From Mantamonas sphyraenae (taxonomy: Eukaryota > CRuMs > Mantamonadidae), in the NCBI GenBank assembly GCA_026936335.1, contig JAPMXV010000071.1, positions 186,001-250,000 on the forward strand: 64,000 bases of DNA, read 5' to 3'. The position numbers and the translations under genes were made by a program. The notes under the pieces are model-generated. The model was not told the origin of the DNA, searched no databases, and saw nothing but the letters and a program-made list of their open reading frames with translations. Shown here piece after piece: positions 29,201 through 39,909 of the stretch; positions within the stretch are counted from its first letter, which is position 1; each line of letters begins with the position of its first letter.

Positions 29201-31942
29201 TTCCCATCACGGCGTCCTTGTCGTGGAATGCATCTGCAAGCGGTGTGGTTGGTACGTTCTGTCCTGACTGCAGTGCAGCTTCCAGCTGATCCGCTCTCGT
29301 TGTCGAGGAGCCCAGCGGGGGACGCAAGACTTGGCCCTCCATTCCCAGCAACCGCGCAAGTTGTTCCTCTTGCTGCAGTGTGAGAATGTGAGGAGAAGAT
29401 GCCCATTCTTGCATGGCTTGTTGGTCATTCAGTGCCTGGTCCTTGCAGAAAACCGAAATCTTGAACTCGGGCGGCGCGTCGCCCACCAGATTGAGGATGT
29501 CGTCCAACGGCGCGGTCAAGAGGTACGGGATTGCACAGTCCTCCTCGTCCGGCTTCGGGTTGTCCGTCTCGCCGACCATGGCGTTTGCGACGATCTGATG
29601 GGTGCCGTGCGCGCGGTGGAACGGCATCTCCTGAGCGTGGAGTCCGCCCTCGACTTTCCTCGGACTGCGTCCGACCTTGTAGTCCATGTGTGGACGGGTG
29701 TCCTTGATCTTTTTGAGCTTCTCGGCGTGCTTGTAGGTGATAGTCTTGTCCCGAACCTTCAGCTGGGCGGCCAGGGCCTCGACGGAGCGTGGCTTCCCCT
29801 TCACCTGCTTGCGACTGCATGTGCAAACACGGGACAGGAGCTCCATTGCAGCCTCAGCGCGCTGGTGGTCGAGCTCGTACACTCCTCCCAGCCGTTGGCA
29901 CACACCCAACGACAATGCGAGTGCCGATTGTGGCGTACAGGAGCGGTATTTGTCTTGAAGTCCCACTGTGGCCAGCACCTCGCCCAACGTCGTGTTCTTG
30001 TCATCCTTGACGCCCATGGCCCAGGTTTTCAATCCTGATTGGCTCAATTTCTTCCGGAGAGAAACCTGGTCGATGGGCGAGCCGCTGAACATGTTGACCA
30101 GCTGGCGCGGAACTGCAGGATCATGGCAGGCAACGGCAGCCAACAGACGGGCCTCCCGGTGGCAAAGAACGACACTGTTGGCTTTGTTCTCGCCGTTGAC
30201 GAACGTGGCCAGCTCCATCATTTCCACGCCATGATTAGCCAGGCACTGGCGAAGCAGAGGAAACAGTGTTGTCACCGTCGCCCTGCTGGCAAAGCTGCGC
30301 TGCCTCGCGTTGGTGAAGGTCTGCTGGGATGCAGCAGCACCCAGCTGTTTGTACAGCGTGTGCATCTCGATGGGTGTACCAAAGCCATCAAGGACAGCAT
30401 TCGTCGCGATTGCGTCGTCGACCACTGTCAACGACGAGGACAATTTGCGCAGCCGCGGCACCACTTTGCCAAACACTGAGGTGACCCACTGCATGGGAGA
30501 GGCGTACTCGGGGGGATGGGTGGCTTGATGGTCGGAGAGGCGCAGGTACCTGCCCACAAGCGTGGACAGGCCCACAAACATGGGCACAAGCTGCAAAGTT
30601 GCGGAGGGTGATTGCCAGTCGTTGTGCAGAACGTCCAACTGCTTGGAAGTGAGCGGTGTCTTTGCTCCAGTCATCGTTGGCAACTGGAAGGAGGCGTTTG
30701 CAATAGGCTTTGCAGGGCTGGCAAGGACAAGTCCACGCACGGTCACAGTTGCGCCGGCCACCACCGTTCGTGTCGAAGGGTGCCTTCCATGAGACTGTGT
30801 CGTCTCGCGTGCTCTGGCACTTTTGTAGAGGGCGACCGCGGCTTCCTGTGTGCTGGTCTTCTTGACCTTGGGGGACTTAATCGGCTGAGGCGTGCGGAAC
30901 ACGTTGGACTTGTTCCGGAGATCGATTACGCCCCCTACCGAAGGTGGAAAGGCCCACTGGTCCACGGACACGGACGTCGTGGGCACGAGCAGTTTCACCG
31001 CAACGGGTTCGGGCCTGGACGCCCACGTCTCCTCCGTCAGCATGCACTGCTTGTCGTCGTACACACGGTAAGTCCCTCCATCCTGTGGCAGCCACGCGGT
31101 GTAGTGATTGCCGGCGAAGCGAAGGACGGCAAACGGACACGGAGCCGGCTGCATCGGAGGCGCATGTTGTCGCGCAAGCTCATCAAATTTCGCTGTGGCA
31201 GCTTCCTGCTCGAACAAATTCACGACCTTGACGGGGAAATCCGCGTCGAAGGCCTTTTGCAGGCAGAGGTCCAGGTCGTAGCAATCGCCCCAAAAGCCAG
31301 CATCGCCCGCCTTCACCGAGGCTGCCAAAAAGAGGTCGTTGCAGGCCCGAGCATAATCATCATCCTCGCAGAACATGGCCATGCACCAGCACTGGCGCAG
31401 GAGGGCTGTGTTGACGACGTCGGGGTCTGTGCGCGCGCGCGGGGGGGGGGAGTGGGGGGAGGAGCGTCAGCACGGGATTTTTGACGGGCATGGAGCCGGA
31501 AGCGCACTCCCTACTTACCGAGTCGCTGCTCACCGTCCTGCGCATCCAGATCATCACGGTGTCTAGGATCCAATCCGGCCTCCCAGATGGATGAGCCCTC
31601 CTCTGTTTCCTCCATCCTTTCCACCCAGCTGATGAGATACTTGCACATCGAAAAGCGCAGCGGTGGTGAGCAGCGCACAGCGGCTGTATACGCGGATACC
31701 CAGCACGCCTGATCTTTCGGATTGACACCGTTGACGGTGGCGTACGATTGCATGTCCATTTCTGGCATACAGAGGGCTTGCAGTTGCGTGCGGGGCGGGT
31801 AGAGCGAGATGGAGCTATGTGACGCGACACACGCTGCACAGACAACTGAGACATGCCCGCCTCTTGGTAACTTGACCCAGCACACCATCAGCACACTGTT
31901 GTCTTTGCAGCTTGGGTTTTGGCAACGGAGAAAGTTGGACAT
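26226..31942 (-). CDS. Fanzor/TnpB-like RuvC nuclease fused to an N-terminal Cys-peptidase-like domain, 1,874 aa
   Basis: Exon 1 is 31942-31519 and exon 2 31426-26226 (GTAAGT donor, CAG acceptor, phase 1). N-terminus: Cys-rich finger C7, C12, C21, C35, C38. Then QACWVSAYTAAV (C80), GNHYTAW (H249) and RVYDDKQ (D265/D266) in the order and spacing style of papain-fold peptidases, closest in appearance to ubiquitin-specific proteases. The middle ~1,200 residues are not recognised and include acidic and Asn-Pro-Ala low-complexity stretches. C-terminal core: VSIDPGRGRDW (D1540, RuvC-I), QPTKTFGGRGKS, then AADERYTSQQCFCG (E1674, C1681, C1683) and WRTCSSHCLSDIDSN (C-x3-C, D1711), the zinc-finger/RuvC-III layout of Fanzor and TnpB. 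The canonical RuvC-II Glu position has Gln, so E1674 would be the Fanzor-type alternative Glu. The triad looks intact. A tandem basic repeat, probably nuclear-localising, ends the protein. Nuclease assignment is good, peptidase assignment moderate; RNA guiding is inferred. Confidence 0.75.
26238..26511. repeat. Two-copy 138-bp tandem repeat coding for basic/acidic tail modules
   Basis: Copy 1 starts at 26238 and copy 2 at 26376, both opening with CCTTCGTCGCTGTACCC on the plus strand, and they are almost identical. Each unit encodes 46 residues: an RKAADKAG segment, KRSKKRRDEEVGEEEDSGG, and QPQQHAPKRQRVQRRR. The repeats form the C-terminus of the Fanzor-like protein and carry bipartite nuclear-localisation-like clusters. 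Near identity implies a recent duplication. Confidence 0.95.
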
Positions 31943-32020
31943 GTGATTCGTTCAAGTGGCCCAGGTCTCGCTGCATCGTTCACTCATCCACGTGGGTGCG
32001 ATGTGCTGTCCCCGTTTCCA

Positions 32021-32254
32021 TCATGGCTCCGTGTACGGCACCCGATTGCCCGCCACTGACTTGCAGTGCATGATGGCGGGGTGCACGCCTGCACCGCGCT
32101 GGGCTCGTCCACATGCACAGACAGAGCCAAGTGGACAGGCTGTGCGACAACATCCAGGGTACTTCAGCAGAAATTGCCCTTTTGGTGGATCCTTGGCCAT
32201 CACATCTGACAAAGAGGCCTTTCCGGGAGAGGCTACGTGCTTGAAGAGTGCCAT
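32021..32254 (-). CDS. Small cysteine-rich ORF, 77 aa
   Basis: Starts MALFKHVASPGKASL and ends NRVPYTEP, with seven cysteines concentrated in YPGCCRTACPLGSVCACG and a later MHC. It lies between the HTH frame, with which its start overlaps, and the Fanzor-like gene, all on the minus strand. Its pattern FL-x(4,5)-P-x-C...C-x(4,5)-RG...C echoes the Cys-rich start of the Fanzor-like protein, so it could be a duplicated finger, an upstream exon or a decayed gene. It carries no known domain. The frame could also be a chance ORF. Confidence 0.3.
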   Translation of the reverse strand: MALFKHVASPGKASLSDVMAKDPPKGQFLLKYPGCCRTACPLGSVCACGRAQRGAGVHPAIMHCKSVAGNRVPYTEP

Positions 32255-32568
32255 AACGCTCCTCTCATGTGGCAACAAGCGTCTTGCGCCTTATCCGCCA
32301 CCTGTTCAGCAATGAACTGGTCGTCATTGGCATCCAGGAGACGCCTGGACGGTGGTTGGGCCACAAGAGGGCGTACATGGCCCATGGCTCGGTGTTGACG
32401 TACAATCTTGGACACGACGGAAGGAGACACACCGAGAGCCTCCGCGGTGCCTCTGCACGAAGGACGCAGGCTGGATTGGTTGTGAAAGAGAATGCATTCT
32501 CGTTTGTCCGCCGAAAAGGCTTTGCCGTGGATGCATGACCCACCCGTTGCATTCGTTTTGACGGTCAT
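32233..32568 (-). CDS. HTH-containing ORF, probable transposase N-terminal fragment, 111 aa
   Basis: The frame starts MTVKTNATGG and contains AFSADKRECILFHN followed by a helix-turn-helix-like block GTAEALGVSPSVVSKIVRQ, then a basic GHVRPLVAQPPSRR linker and a second helix DDQFIAEQVADKAQ. This order, a short basic start, an R-x-x-I helix, a VS-x(2)-VV-x-I recognition helix and a linker, is the usual DNA-binding N-terminus of Mariner/Tc1-like and related DDE transposases. No catalytic domain follows; the frame ends 111 residues in. It is probably a broken transposase or a small DNA-binding protein. Its start is 52 nt from the divergent Patched-like gene. Confidence 0.5.
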   Translation of the reverse strand: MTVKTNATGGSCIHGKAFSADKRECILFHNQSSLRPSCRGTAEALGVSPSVVSKIVRQHRAMGHVRPLVAQPPSRRLLDANDDQFIAEQVADKAQDACCHMRGALWHSSST

Positions 32569-32620
32569 TTCTTTTTGCGTCCACAGCGCGCTCACAAAAA
32601 ATCCCCTTTCCCTTCCCATC

Positions 32621-35542
32621 ATGGTGAGCCAGATCTCTCGCCGTGCAACGATGATGATCGAACGCAAGGCCCCTGCATATATGAGGCTAGGTCTTGCTAC
32701 GGATCTCAAGTTGCACTTCTGGTTCTATTCGATTGGACTGGTGGCACACCGACGCCGCTACTGGATCATCGCAGCCACCCTGCTGCTTGTGGCTGTGTTC
32801 ACCCCCTTCACTCAAACAGTGCAGTTCGATTCGGCTTCCACTGCGTTGTTCCTCAATGATTCTTCTCCCTACACTCTGGTGGGTCACCACATGGGCAACC
32901 GGCAGCAGTTCAGTGCCGTCGTGGTGGCGAAAAGTCCCCAAAGTTCTCTGCTACCGTTTCTTTCGATCCTGGAGGCCGCCCATGGCAAGGTCATAGCCAC
33001 CAAGGCCGAAGGAAACGCATACGCCGACTTGTGTCAAGAAGCTGTGCCTTCACAGCTGCTGGTGTCTGGCGAGCGCGTTAAAAAGAAGATTGGTCCTTGC
33101 TTCGCTGCCCTTCCAGGCTCCAACCTCAGCTCCGCCATCCCTGCCCTCCCACAGGTGCAGCTGGTGAATCAATCATCACAGGGCATCAAGGCAGTGCGTG
33201 CAACGTGGCAGATCGAACCAGTAAGTGATGAGGCGAGCGATGGTGGTCCGTTACACGGGACGCGCGTCCATTGCATTCGTGCCGATTTTTTGCGATTTTG
33301 TGAGCAACCTGTCAATGACAAGTCCATCTGACATGTGTGACTGCAGATTCTAGAGGCGGGGGAGGCACGATTTGACAAAGCCAAGTACGATCGGATGGTG
33401 TACGCGCTGCAGGAACAGCTGTACGCTCTGCCGTTGGCGGACGGGATGTCGCTGTTCTTTGTGGCATGGGCAGTGCCCACGCCAGATGTCGCAGCCAACA
33501 CCATCAGATGGCTATTCTTCCTTGCAGCTGTGATGATGCTTCTGGGCATGCGATTCAGTTTGCAAAGCAAGGTGCTGGTGGGAGCCACGGCCCTGTTGAC
33601 GGTGACGTTTTCCCTCTACCTCTGCCTGGCCTTTGTGCTCGTCGTGGGCATCGTGCCCAACTACATGCTCTTCATCGCTGGATTCTATCTCATTTCGATT
33701 GGTGTGGACGATTGTGTGTTGATATTGCAGGCTGTGCAGCGTACGGATCGACAAGAGAAACCTGCGCGTCGGCTGGCACGTGCTCTGAGTGAGTCTGCTA
33801 CGTCCATTTTCACCACCACTGTCACAGACGTGCTTGTCTTTGTACCTGGCATTTTCAGTGCATCCAAGGCCCTGTCCTTCTTCTCGGCATTCCTTGTGGC
33901 TGGCTTGGTGGTGGATTTCTGCCTGCAGCTCACCTTTTTCTGCGCCGTACTGGCCATCGATCTGGAGCGAGAGGCTGCTCGGCGTGTGGAGTGTCTGTGT
34001 TGCATTGTTGTCAAGGATGCCTCGTCGGTTGGCGATGTATACGAGGCAGAACGGGATGAGGTTGAGTTGCAGGCTGTGGACGAGGATGGCAACGTGCACA
34101 TCAAATCACACGACAGTCCAAATGCCAATGACACGAGAGGGCATCGCGAGGGCACACCGTCGTCCAGTGACATGGGCACCAGTGTCACCGCGAGCAACAA
34201 TGCGAAGCACGTGCAAGTGCAACGACGCAGCGTGCGATCACACACTGTCGACTCCATGGAGGAGACCATCCGTGCAGAACATGCGGGTCAGGCGTGGGCT
34301 GTGCGATGGGGCAAGTTTAGCACCACGCGAGCGGGAAACATCGTCAACGGCACTGTGCTGCTTCTGCTCATCGGTCTCATGGCATATGGCAGCGTGTTGG
34401 GCTTCACAAGTGCACTGCGTGGTGTGGATCGTGTGGGTGGCACAGCTGCACGTGCTCCTGGCTCTGTGTCCGACGTCGCTCTGGAAACCGTGGCCAATGT
34501 CTTCCCCGGCCGCGACGTGGAAGTCTCGTTTATGGTGCAACGTCACCTCAAGCTGTGGCAACCTAGCACGCGTACCAAGGTGTTGCGTGCGTGCGATCTC
34601 ATGGCCACCCTGCCTGCGTCCGTGGCCGCTCCTGGAATGACACCACGATGCTTTCTGCGCTCGATGCTGGATTGGCATGCAGTCCATGCCAACACCACAT
34701 CGCTGGACACTGAAGCCGGGTTTGTGCAGGTGTTCAAAGATTTCACTGCTTCGTCGGATGCCAACGCCCAGATGCGCAAGGACGTCACCTTTGATGCCAC
34801 ACGCACACGGTTGTTGGCTGCACGCGTGGTGGCATGGACCCAAATGGTGGAGCTGGCAGACGCAGCGGTGAACCAGATGAACGCTGTGGAGGCCCACATG
34901 AAGGAGGTGATCGACAACGGAGTCATGCCTCCGGCCAACTTTGCCTACGCCAACATTCGCAACACCTACCTTCTGGTGGAGGAAATCACCACCATGGTGC
35001 TTGTTTCGGTGGCTTTGGTGCTCATCACCACGTCGGTGTTGCTCATCAACCCGTTCACCTCGCTCATTGTCGCCCTCTCCATGCTGGTGAGCATCTCCGG
35101 CACAGTCACCATTGTTCTCATGTCTGGCACGGGTCTCACCAACTTTGCCCTGCTCATGTCACTCGTCACACTGTCCGGAGGCGTCGACTTCTCCGCACAC
35201 ATGGTGCTTCATTTCAACACGGCACAGGGCTCCCCACAAGAGAGGGTGGTGGCCATGTTTGCCTCCATCGGCTCCTCTGTGGCTGGTGGTTACATCAGCA
35301 GTGCTTCGTCCATCGTCCTCCTGCTCAACACCAATGGTGGGGGCATCACCTTTCTCCTGGTCCTCCAGGGCTCCCTCCTCTGTTCCCTCCTCTTTGCCTG
35401 GTTTGCTGTCCCCCTCCTCCTCCAATTCACCAATCCACCCATGGCCCTGCGCAGTGTCGAGCAAGAACAGAAGCTGCAGTCCTCCATGGCCCAGCTCGAC
35501 GTCATGGAAGCGTCGTGGCGCAGGAACAAAGGCTCCGGGTGA
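32621..35542 (+). CDS. Patched-related RND-type membrane protein with sterol-sensing-like domain, 931 aa
   Basis: Two exons, 32621-33220 and 33347-35542, phase 0 (GTAAGT...CTGCAG). After a first membrane segment (RYWIIAATLLLVAVF) comes a lumenal domain of about 200 residues, then a sterol-sensing-type block IRWLFFLAAVMMLLG ... LYLCLAFVLVVG ... LISIGVDDCVLILQ ... TTVTDVLVFVPGIF. The GVDDCVLIL motif is the GxxDxxL core typical of Patched/Dispatched/NPC1 proteins. A cytosolic loop with Asp/His/Ser follows and the pattern repeats: a second lumenal domain and a second set including LIVALSMLVSISGTVTIV and GGVDFSAHMVLHF. Substrate is unknown; in animals this family moves sterols or lipids. Start ATG at 32621 is the only one that fits the exon frame. 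Confidence 0.88.
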
Positions 35543-35594
35543 TCCAACAATACATCCATCCCCACAAGGCTATAGCCCTCGTTTCCATCCAAGA

Positions 35595-36917
35595 ATGGGT
35601 TGTGGCAGCTCCAAGGAGGGCCAAAGTCATGCAAAGGGCAGCAATGGAGGTCCTGTGGCTGAGCACTCGCAGGCAGATGTCCCCGACAAGGTGGTCCAGC
35701 CCATGGCAGCCGAGGAAGAGCAGGAACCGTCTCCACGCCAGGTCCGAGCTGTTGAAACGCAACACACACGCCTGTGGCGATGGGGCATTGGGTACAAAAG
35801 CATGGGTGGCGATGAGGAAGAGGAGGAAGGGGAAGAGGACAACAACGACACGTCGTACGCGCTGCACCAAGCCACCCCGTTGTCCCTCTCGGAAACCATT
35901 GTCGACGTGTCATCTGGACCCGATCACACATTGATTCTGGATGCCAATGGACGCATTCATGTTGCAGGTCAAGGACACAACGGTGAGCTGGGCCTTGGCG
36001 CAGGGGAGGACGAGATGCCTTCATTCCACACCCTCTCGAAGCCCACAGGCATCACCAATGTGTGTGCACACGCACAGCGCTCGGCCTGCATCACGCTGGA
36101 CGGTGAGCTGTGGCTGTGGGGCAACGGTTTGTTGGGACGCATGGGAGACGGCGGCGAGGAAACACGGTGGGTGCCGAAGCGCTGGACGGGGAGCTCGCAG
36201 GCCGTGCAATGGGTTCGCATGGGCGAATTCAGCACCATGGTTGGACTGCAAGATGGATCGGTCATGGCTTGGGGAGTCAACAGCAGCGGCGAGCTGGGAT
36301 TGGGCCACACAGAGCCGTCGTTTTCGCCGGCGACCGTTGCACTGCCGGACAACGGCGTTGCCATTGAGCAGGTTGCCCTTGGCAAGAGTCACACCTTGTT
36401 CCTGGGCACACATGGACGAGTGTATGTGTGCGGAACTGATGAGGGACAAGGCTTCCTGGGCTTGGGAGAGCAGGACGAACCAGTGACCACACCCACGCGT
36501 GTTGCTGGCTTGGATGACGTGCACGTGGTCGACGTGGCTGTGGGTGCCTTCTTCTCCATGGCGTTGGCTGACGATGGACGATTGTTTGCATGGGGACAGG
36601 CCGAACAAGGCATCCTGGACGAGGCGGCGACCACACCCACCGAGCTCAGCTTGGATTGGATGCCATCCGATGCCCATGTGGTGGGTCTTGTGGCCGATGA
36701 CTACGATGTGTATCTCATCACGCGAAAGCACGGTTTGTATGTGGTCGGCGACGAGATCAGCAGCGCGGGGGAGACCCATCATCGTCCTGTGACCTGCGTT
36801 GGGTTCAGCAAAAGTGATCCGGCCATGGGAGGCACTCTGGCCACAGGCTGGGCGATTGTCAAAGTGGACGTGAGCAGACACTTCAACGCAATGCTAGCGC
36901 AAGAGGTGGACGCGTGA
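35595..36917 (+). CDS. RCC1-repeat protein with N-terminal acylation signal
   Basis: 440 residues, one exon. The start MGCGSSKEGQ is a consensus N-myristoylation site with an adjacent cysteine for palmitoylation, so the protein is probably membrane-bound. An acidic region follows, then a seven-bladed RCC1-type propeller: blades are marked by VAGQGHNGELGLG, LWLWGNGLLGRMGDGG, VMAWGVNSSGELGLGH, VYVCGTDEGQGFLGLG and LFAWGQAEQGIL. Between blades the conserved V-x-C/G-A-x-x-H/S-S motifs are seen. RCC1-family proteins range from Ran exchange factors to scaffold or E3 subunits; nothing here fixes which. It lies 52 nt downstream of the Patched-like gene and converges with WDR24 at 14 nt. Confidence 0.88.
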   Translation: MGCGSSKEGQSHAKGSNGGPVAEHSQADVPDKVVQPMAAEEEQEPSPRQVRAVETQHTRLWRWGIGYKSMGGDEEEEEGEEDNNDTSYALHQATPLSLSETIVDVSSGPDHTLILDANGRIHVAGQGHNGELGLGAGEDEMPSFHTLSKPTGITNVCAHAQRSACITLDGELWLWGNGLLGRMGDGGEETRWVPKRWTGSSQAVQWVRMGEFSTMVGLQDGSVMAWGVNSSGELGLGHTEPSFSPATVALPDNGVAIEQVALGKSHTLFLGTHGRVYVCGTDEGQGFLGLGEQDEPVTTPTRVAGLDDVHVVDVAVGAFFSMALADDGRLFAWGQAEQGILDEAATTPTELSLDWMPSDAHVVGLVADDYDVYLITRKHGLYVVGDEISSAGETHHRPVTCVGFSKSDPAMGGTLATGWAIVKVDVSRHFNAMLAQEVDA

Positions 36918-36931
36918 AGGAAAGCAGAAAA

Positions 36932-39875
36932 TCAGGCGGTGGCTTTCTTCTTGGCAAAGTCGCACATGTGGCCACAGCCGCTGGGACACATGGCGTTGTC
37001 CTGGAACCACTGTTGGATGTGCAACACATGGCCTCCGTGACCGCAGCCATCGCACCAAACAAAGACCCCCTTGACGGCAGCGTTGCAGAGGACACACTTT
37101 TTCACGTTGCGGCACGACTTGCAGTACCGGCCCGTTTCGTTCATGGCCTTCTTGCAACGGGCACATTGGGTTTCCACACGTGTGCCCGCCAGGTTGAGAG
37201 CGCGGATTTCGTCGTCGGCGCTGCAGTTGATGACCTCGGTGGCCACGGTGTACATCTTGAGTCGTTGCAGCAACTCCAGGTAGGCAAAGGTCCATTGCTT
37301 GACCCTGCGTGCGGTGATGCTCTTGGGCAACAGCGCGTGACCCAGCACAAGACAAAGCGTGACACACATCTGGACGTCGCCCTGCTCCGCGCAATGTTCC
37401 AACACCCCGCTCACCAGTTCATCCGTGTCCACAAAGTGCATGCTGAACGGATCCACCAGCAGAAACTCGTTCAAACTGCCGATGCCATTGCGCAGCAGCA
37501 CCTGCTCCGCCTTGCTGTGTTCCACCTGTTCTGCCTCGTCTGTCAACGCCTCTGCCGCCCCGCGCAGCACCAGCGCCACAGGCGGTGATGACCCACGTAG
37601 CAGCTCCCCGTTTCCGTCGACTCCCAGCTGCATCGAGTCGCCCCCACCCATCATCCCACTGATGGAAATGTCCCCCAGCGACTGTAGGTCGTTGTACACA
37701 AAGTCCCCCGTGCGTCCGGGCCCTGTGTTCAATACGTCGTCTGCAATCAGGTCCATGTTGCCTGCTGGCGTGTAATTGAGCAGCGCCGACGAAGGCAGAG
37801 AACTGCCTCCGAAATCCCCACCCACCCGAGTGGTCGTTGCCGTGGAAGACGATGATGACGACGTGCTACTGCTGCTGCTGCTGCTCGTTCCCTCCTCCTG
37901 AGTGGATGACGAGGATGTGGAGAAGCCACCATTGCCTGAGCTTGCGCCTCCTGCAGGTGTGCTCCCTCCACTGTTGCCGCTGAACAATTCGGCGGTGCTC
38001 GGCATGACCATGGGGTCGGCACGCAACTCGACCATGGAGGCAGGCGACTTGCTCAGCACAGAGCGGCTTCCATGGCCAGCGTCCGAGCTGCGAGAGTCGT
38101 ATGCAGACGCAGTGAGACCCAACGAACGGTGGTACCGCTGCCTGTGCTCGGAGATCAGCGTCTGCGCAGACTCTTCGATCTGTGCAAACTCCATCAACAT
38201 GCGCACCACATTCCACGTCTGCCATGTGTGTAACTGCCCAGCTGCAAGGGCCACTTCTGCGTTGTGTGCACACATGTCCAACACCAGCAGCCGTGCGCCG
38301 TCCAAATCGTCTCGATCCCGCAGCTGGCTTTCCCTGCGTCGCATGCGGTATCCGTTGCCCAACTGTGCAAACACAGGTGCACGAAACACATTCTGACTGG
38401 CCATGGCCAGTTCAGGGTGTGTCATATCAGCCAGCAGCAGCTTGCCCATGGCGCGAGTGCCCTGTTTCCCTTGCCGCTTGCCATCCATGCCCAGACCTGC
38501 TTCTCCTCCCGTGCCTCCAGACAGGGCTGAACTGGAACCACTGCCACTGCCCAGACCGCTGCCCGACGACGAGTTGTTGCCCGATGCAGAGTCAACCATG
38601 GGCGTGATGCCAAAGATGGAGTGGAACACGGCGTTCTGCGAGGCCGTACCAGCCTGTGTGGTACGATCCACAGGATCCGCAACAGACACCAACTGTTCGC
38701 TGACACTCCATGACAGCGAGGTGGTGTTGATGTTCTGGTAAGGACGGTAGGCCTCGTCCAGCTGGTTGATCATCACCGTGGAATCCTTGGAGCTGGACAG
38801 CAACGTGCTCGAGCTCTGTGGATGAAACATAATGGCAGAGGCCACATCCTTGTGGTCTGTAAAGGTGGCCAGAGGGATGTAGCTGTGTGTCACATCCCAA
38901 ATGTGAATCATGGAATCCATGGCCCAGGAACTGCTTGCAATTTGGTTCCGATACTTGGGTCGCCAACACACGCGTGCCACACTGGCGATTGTCTGCACGC
39001 TTTGGGTTGGTTTGTTGCCCACCGTGAGATCCCACACCTTGACCATGCGGTCTCGCCCTCCTGTGGCCAGCATGCTGCGGTCGTCCGGATGCCAATCCAC
39101 AGCCAACACGGGGCCGTCGTGGCCGTGGATGCGAGTCATACACGAAGATGGCTTACGCACATCCCACACTTGGATGGTACCATTGTCAAACACGGCCACA
39201 AAGAAATTGCTGTAGTATGGTGAGAATTGCACGTCGCGCACCTCGGCCGAATTGCCCAGGAACGTCTCTTTGCTGGCGGTCATGTCACGGGAATCCCACA
39301 GTTTGACCGAGCCGTCTTGTGAGCCACTGATGAGCGTGTGTGACTCGGTCGGATGCCAACACACTCTGTTTACGGTGCGTGTGTGTTCGGAGATGACTTG
39401 GCGTTGCGCCTTGCCCACTCTGTTCAGATCCCAAAGCAGAATGGAGCTGTTGGTGGCTGCAGATGCAAGTACGTTGGACTCGTGAGGATGCCACTTGACG
39501 TCGTTCGTGCTCAAGTTCAGATTCGTCTTGCCCACACGCAGGTTTGTTTTCACGCTCATGCTCGATTTCGCCGACGCGCCAATGCTCCCCAGCCGCACAA
39601 TCTTGAAGACTGGAAACAGGTGTGGACGTGCACATGGGAGCGTGTTAGACACATGCCGGCCAGTCTCTGAAGTGTGCGTGTGTCTGTGTGTGCGTATCAC
39701 TGGGAGGGAGAAAGGGCGTGCATCATCACTCACTTTCTCGTCCGGCCACCACCGTCAAGTTGCCGTCGGGAGACACATCCATGGTGGTCAAAGGACCACC
39801 CACGTCCAATCTCTGCGACCGGCGCTTCTTGCCCCGTGCATCGAACAGGGTGGTGCTTCCGCCGCCCGTGCTCAT
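36932..39875 (-). CDS. WDR24: GATOR2 subunit WDR24
   Basis: WDR24 is a core subunit of GATOR2, which relieves GATOR1 inhibition of TORC1 on amino-acid supply. Exon 1 is 39875-39734 and exon 2 39609-36932, phase 1, giving 939 residues. The WD40 propeller starts with VKWHPHESNVLASAATNSSILLWD (here VKWHPHESNVLAS and SSILLWD), followed by repeats such as RVCWHPTESHTLISGSQDG and VLAVDWHPDDRSMLATGGRD. A Gly/Ser/Thr-rich linker precedes a helical solenoid. The C-terminal RING-like zinc domain reads C-x2-C ... C-x2-C ... GVFVWCDGCGHGGHVLHIQQW ... CPSGCGH, closely matching GLFVWCQGCSHGGHLQHI of human WDR24. A single exon boundary lies inside the first propeller strands. Confidence 0.95.
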
Positions 39876-39909
39876 CCAAAGAGAAGGGCGTTGGGTTGAC
39901 TTGGCGACG
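39876..39909. promoter_or_regulatory. 34-nt divergent start-to-start spacer (WDR24 / FKBP)
   Basis: If the FKBP start proposed here is right, only 34 nt separate the two opposing start codons. Both 5' untranslated regions and at least part of both promoters must then overlap the other gene. Confidence 0.35.

Larger units (their letters stand above)
26226..32568. mobile_element. Candidate mobile-element remnant: Fanzor-like gene, Cys-rich ORF, HTH ORF
   Basis: Three minus-strand frames between the conserved neighbours epsilon-tubulin and the Patched-like gene have no housekeeping identity. Fanzor genes are known to travel with eukaryotic DNA transposons of several superfamilies (Mariner among them), and the rightmost frame looks like a transposase DNA-binding N-terminus. 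I could not find terminal inverted repeats or a target-site duplication at either edge, so the boundaries are those of the coding frames only. It may be a domesticated or decayed element. Confidence 0.4.

Noticed and set aside
26071-32620. Search for terminal inverted repeats or a target-site duplication flanking the Fanzor-like segment.
   Set aside because: No matching ends longer than chance were found by eye on either side, so no element boundaries are claimed.
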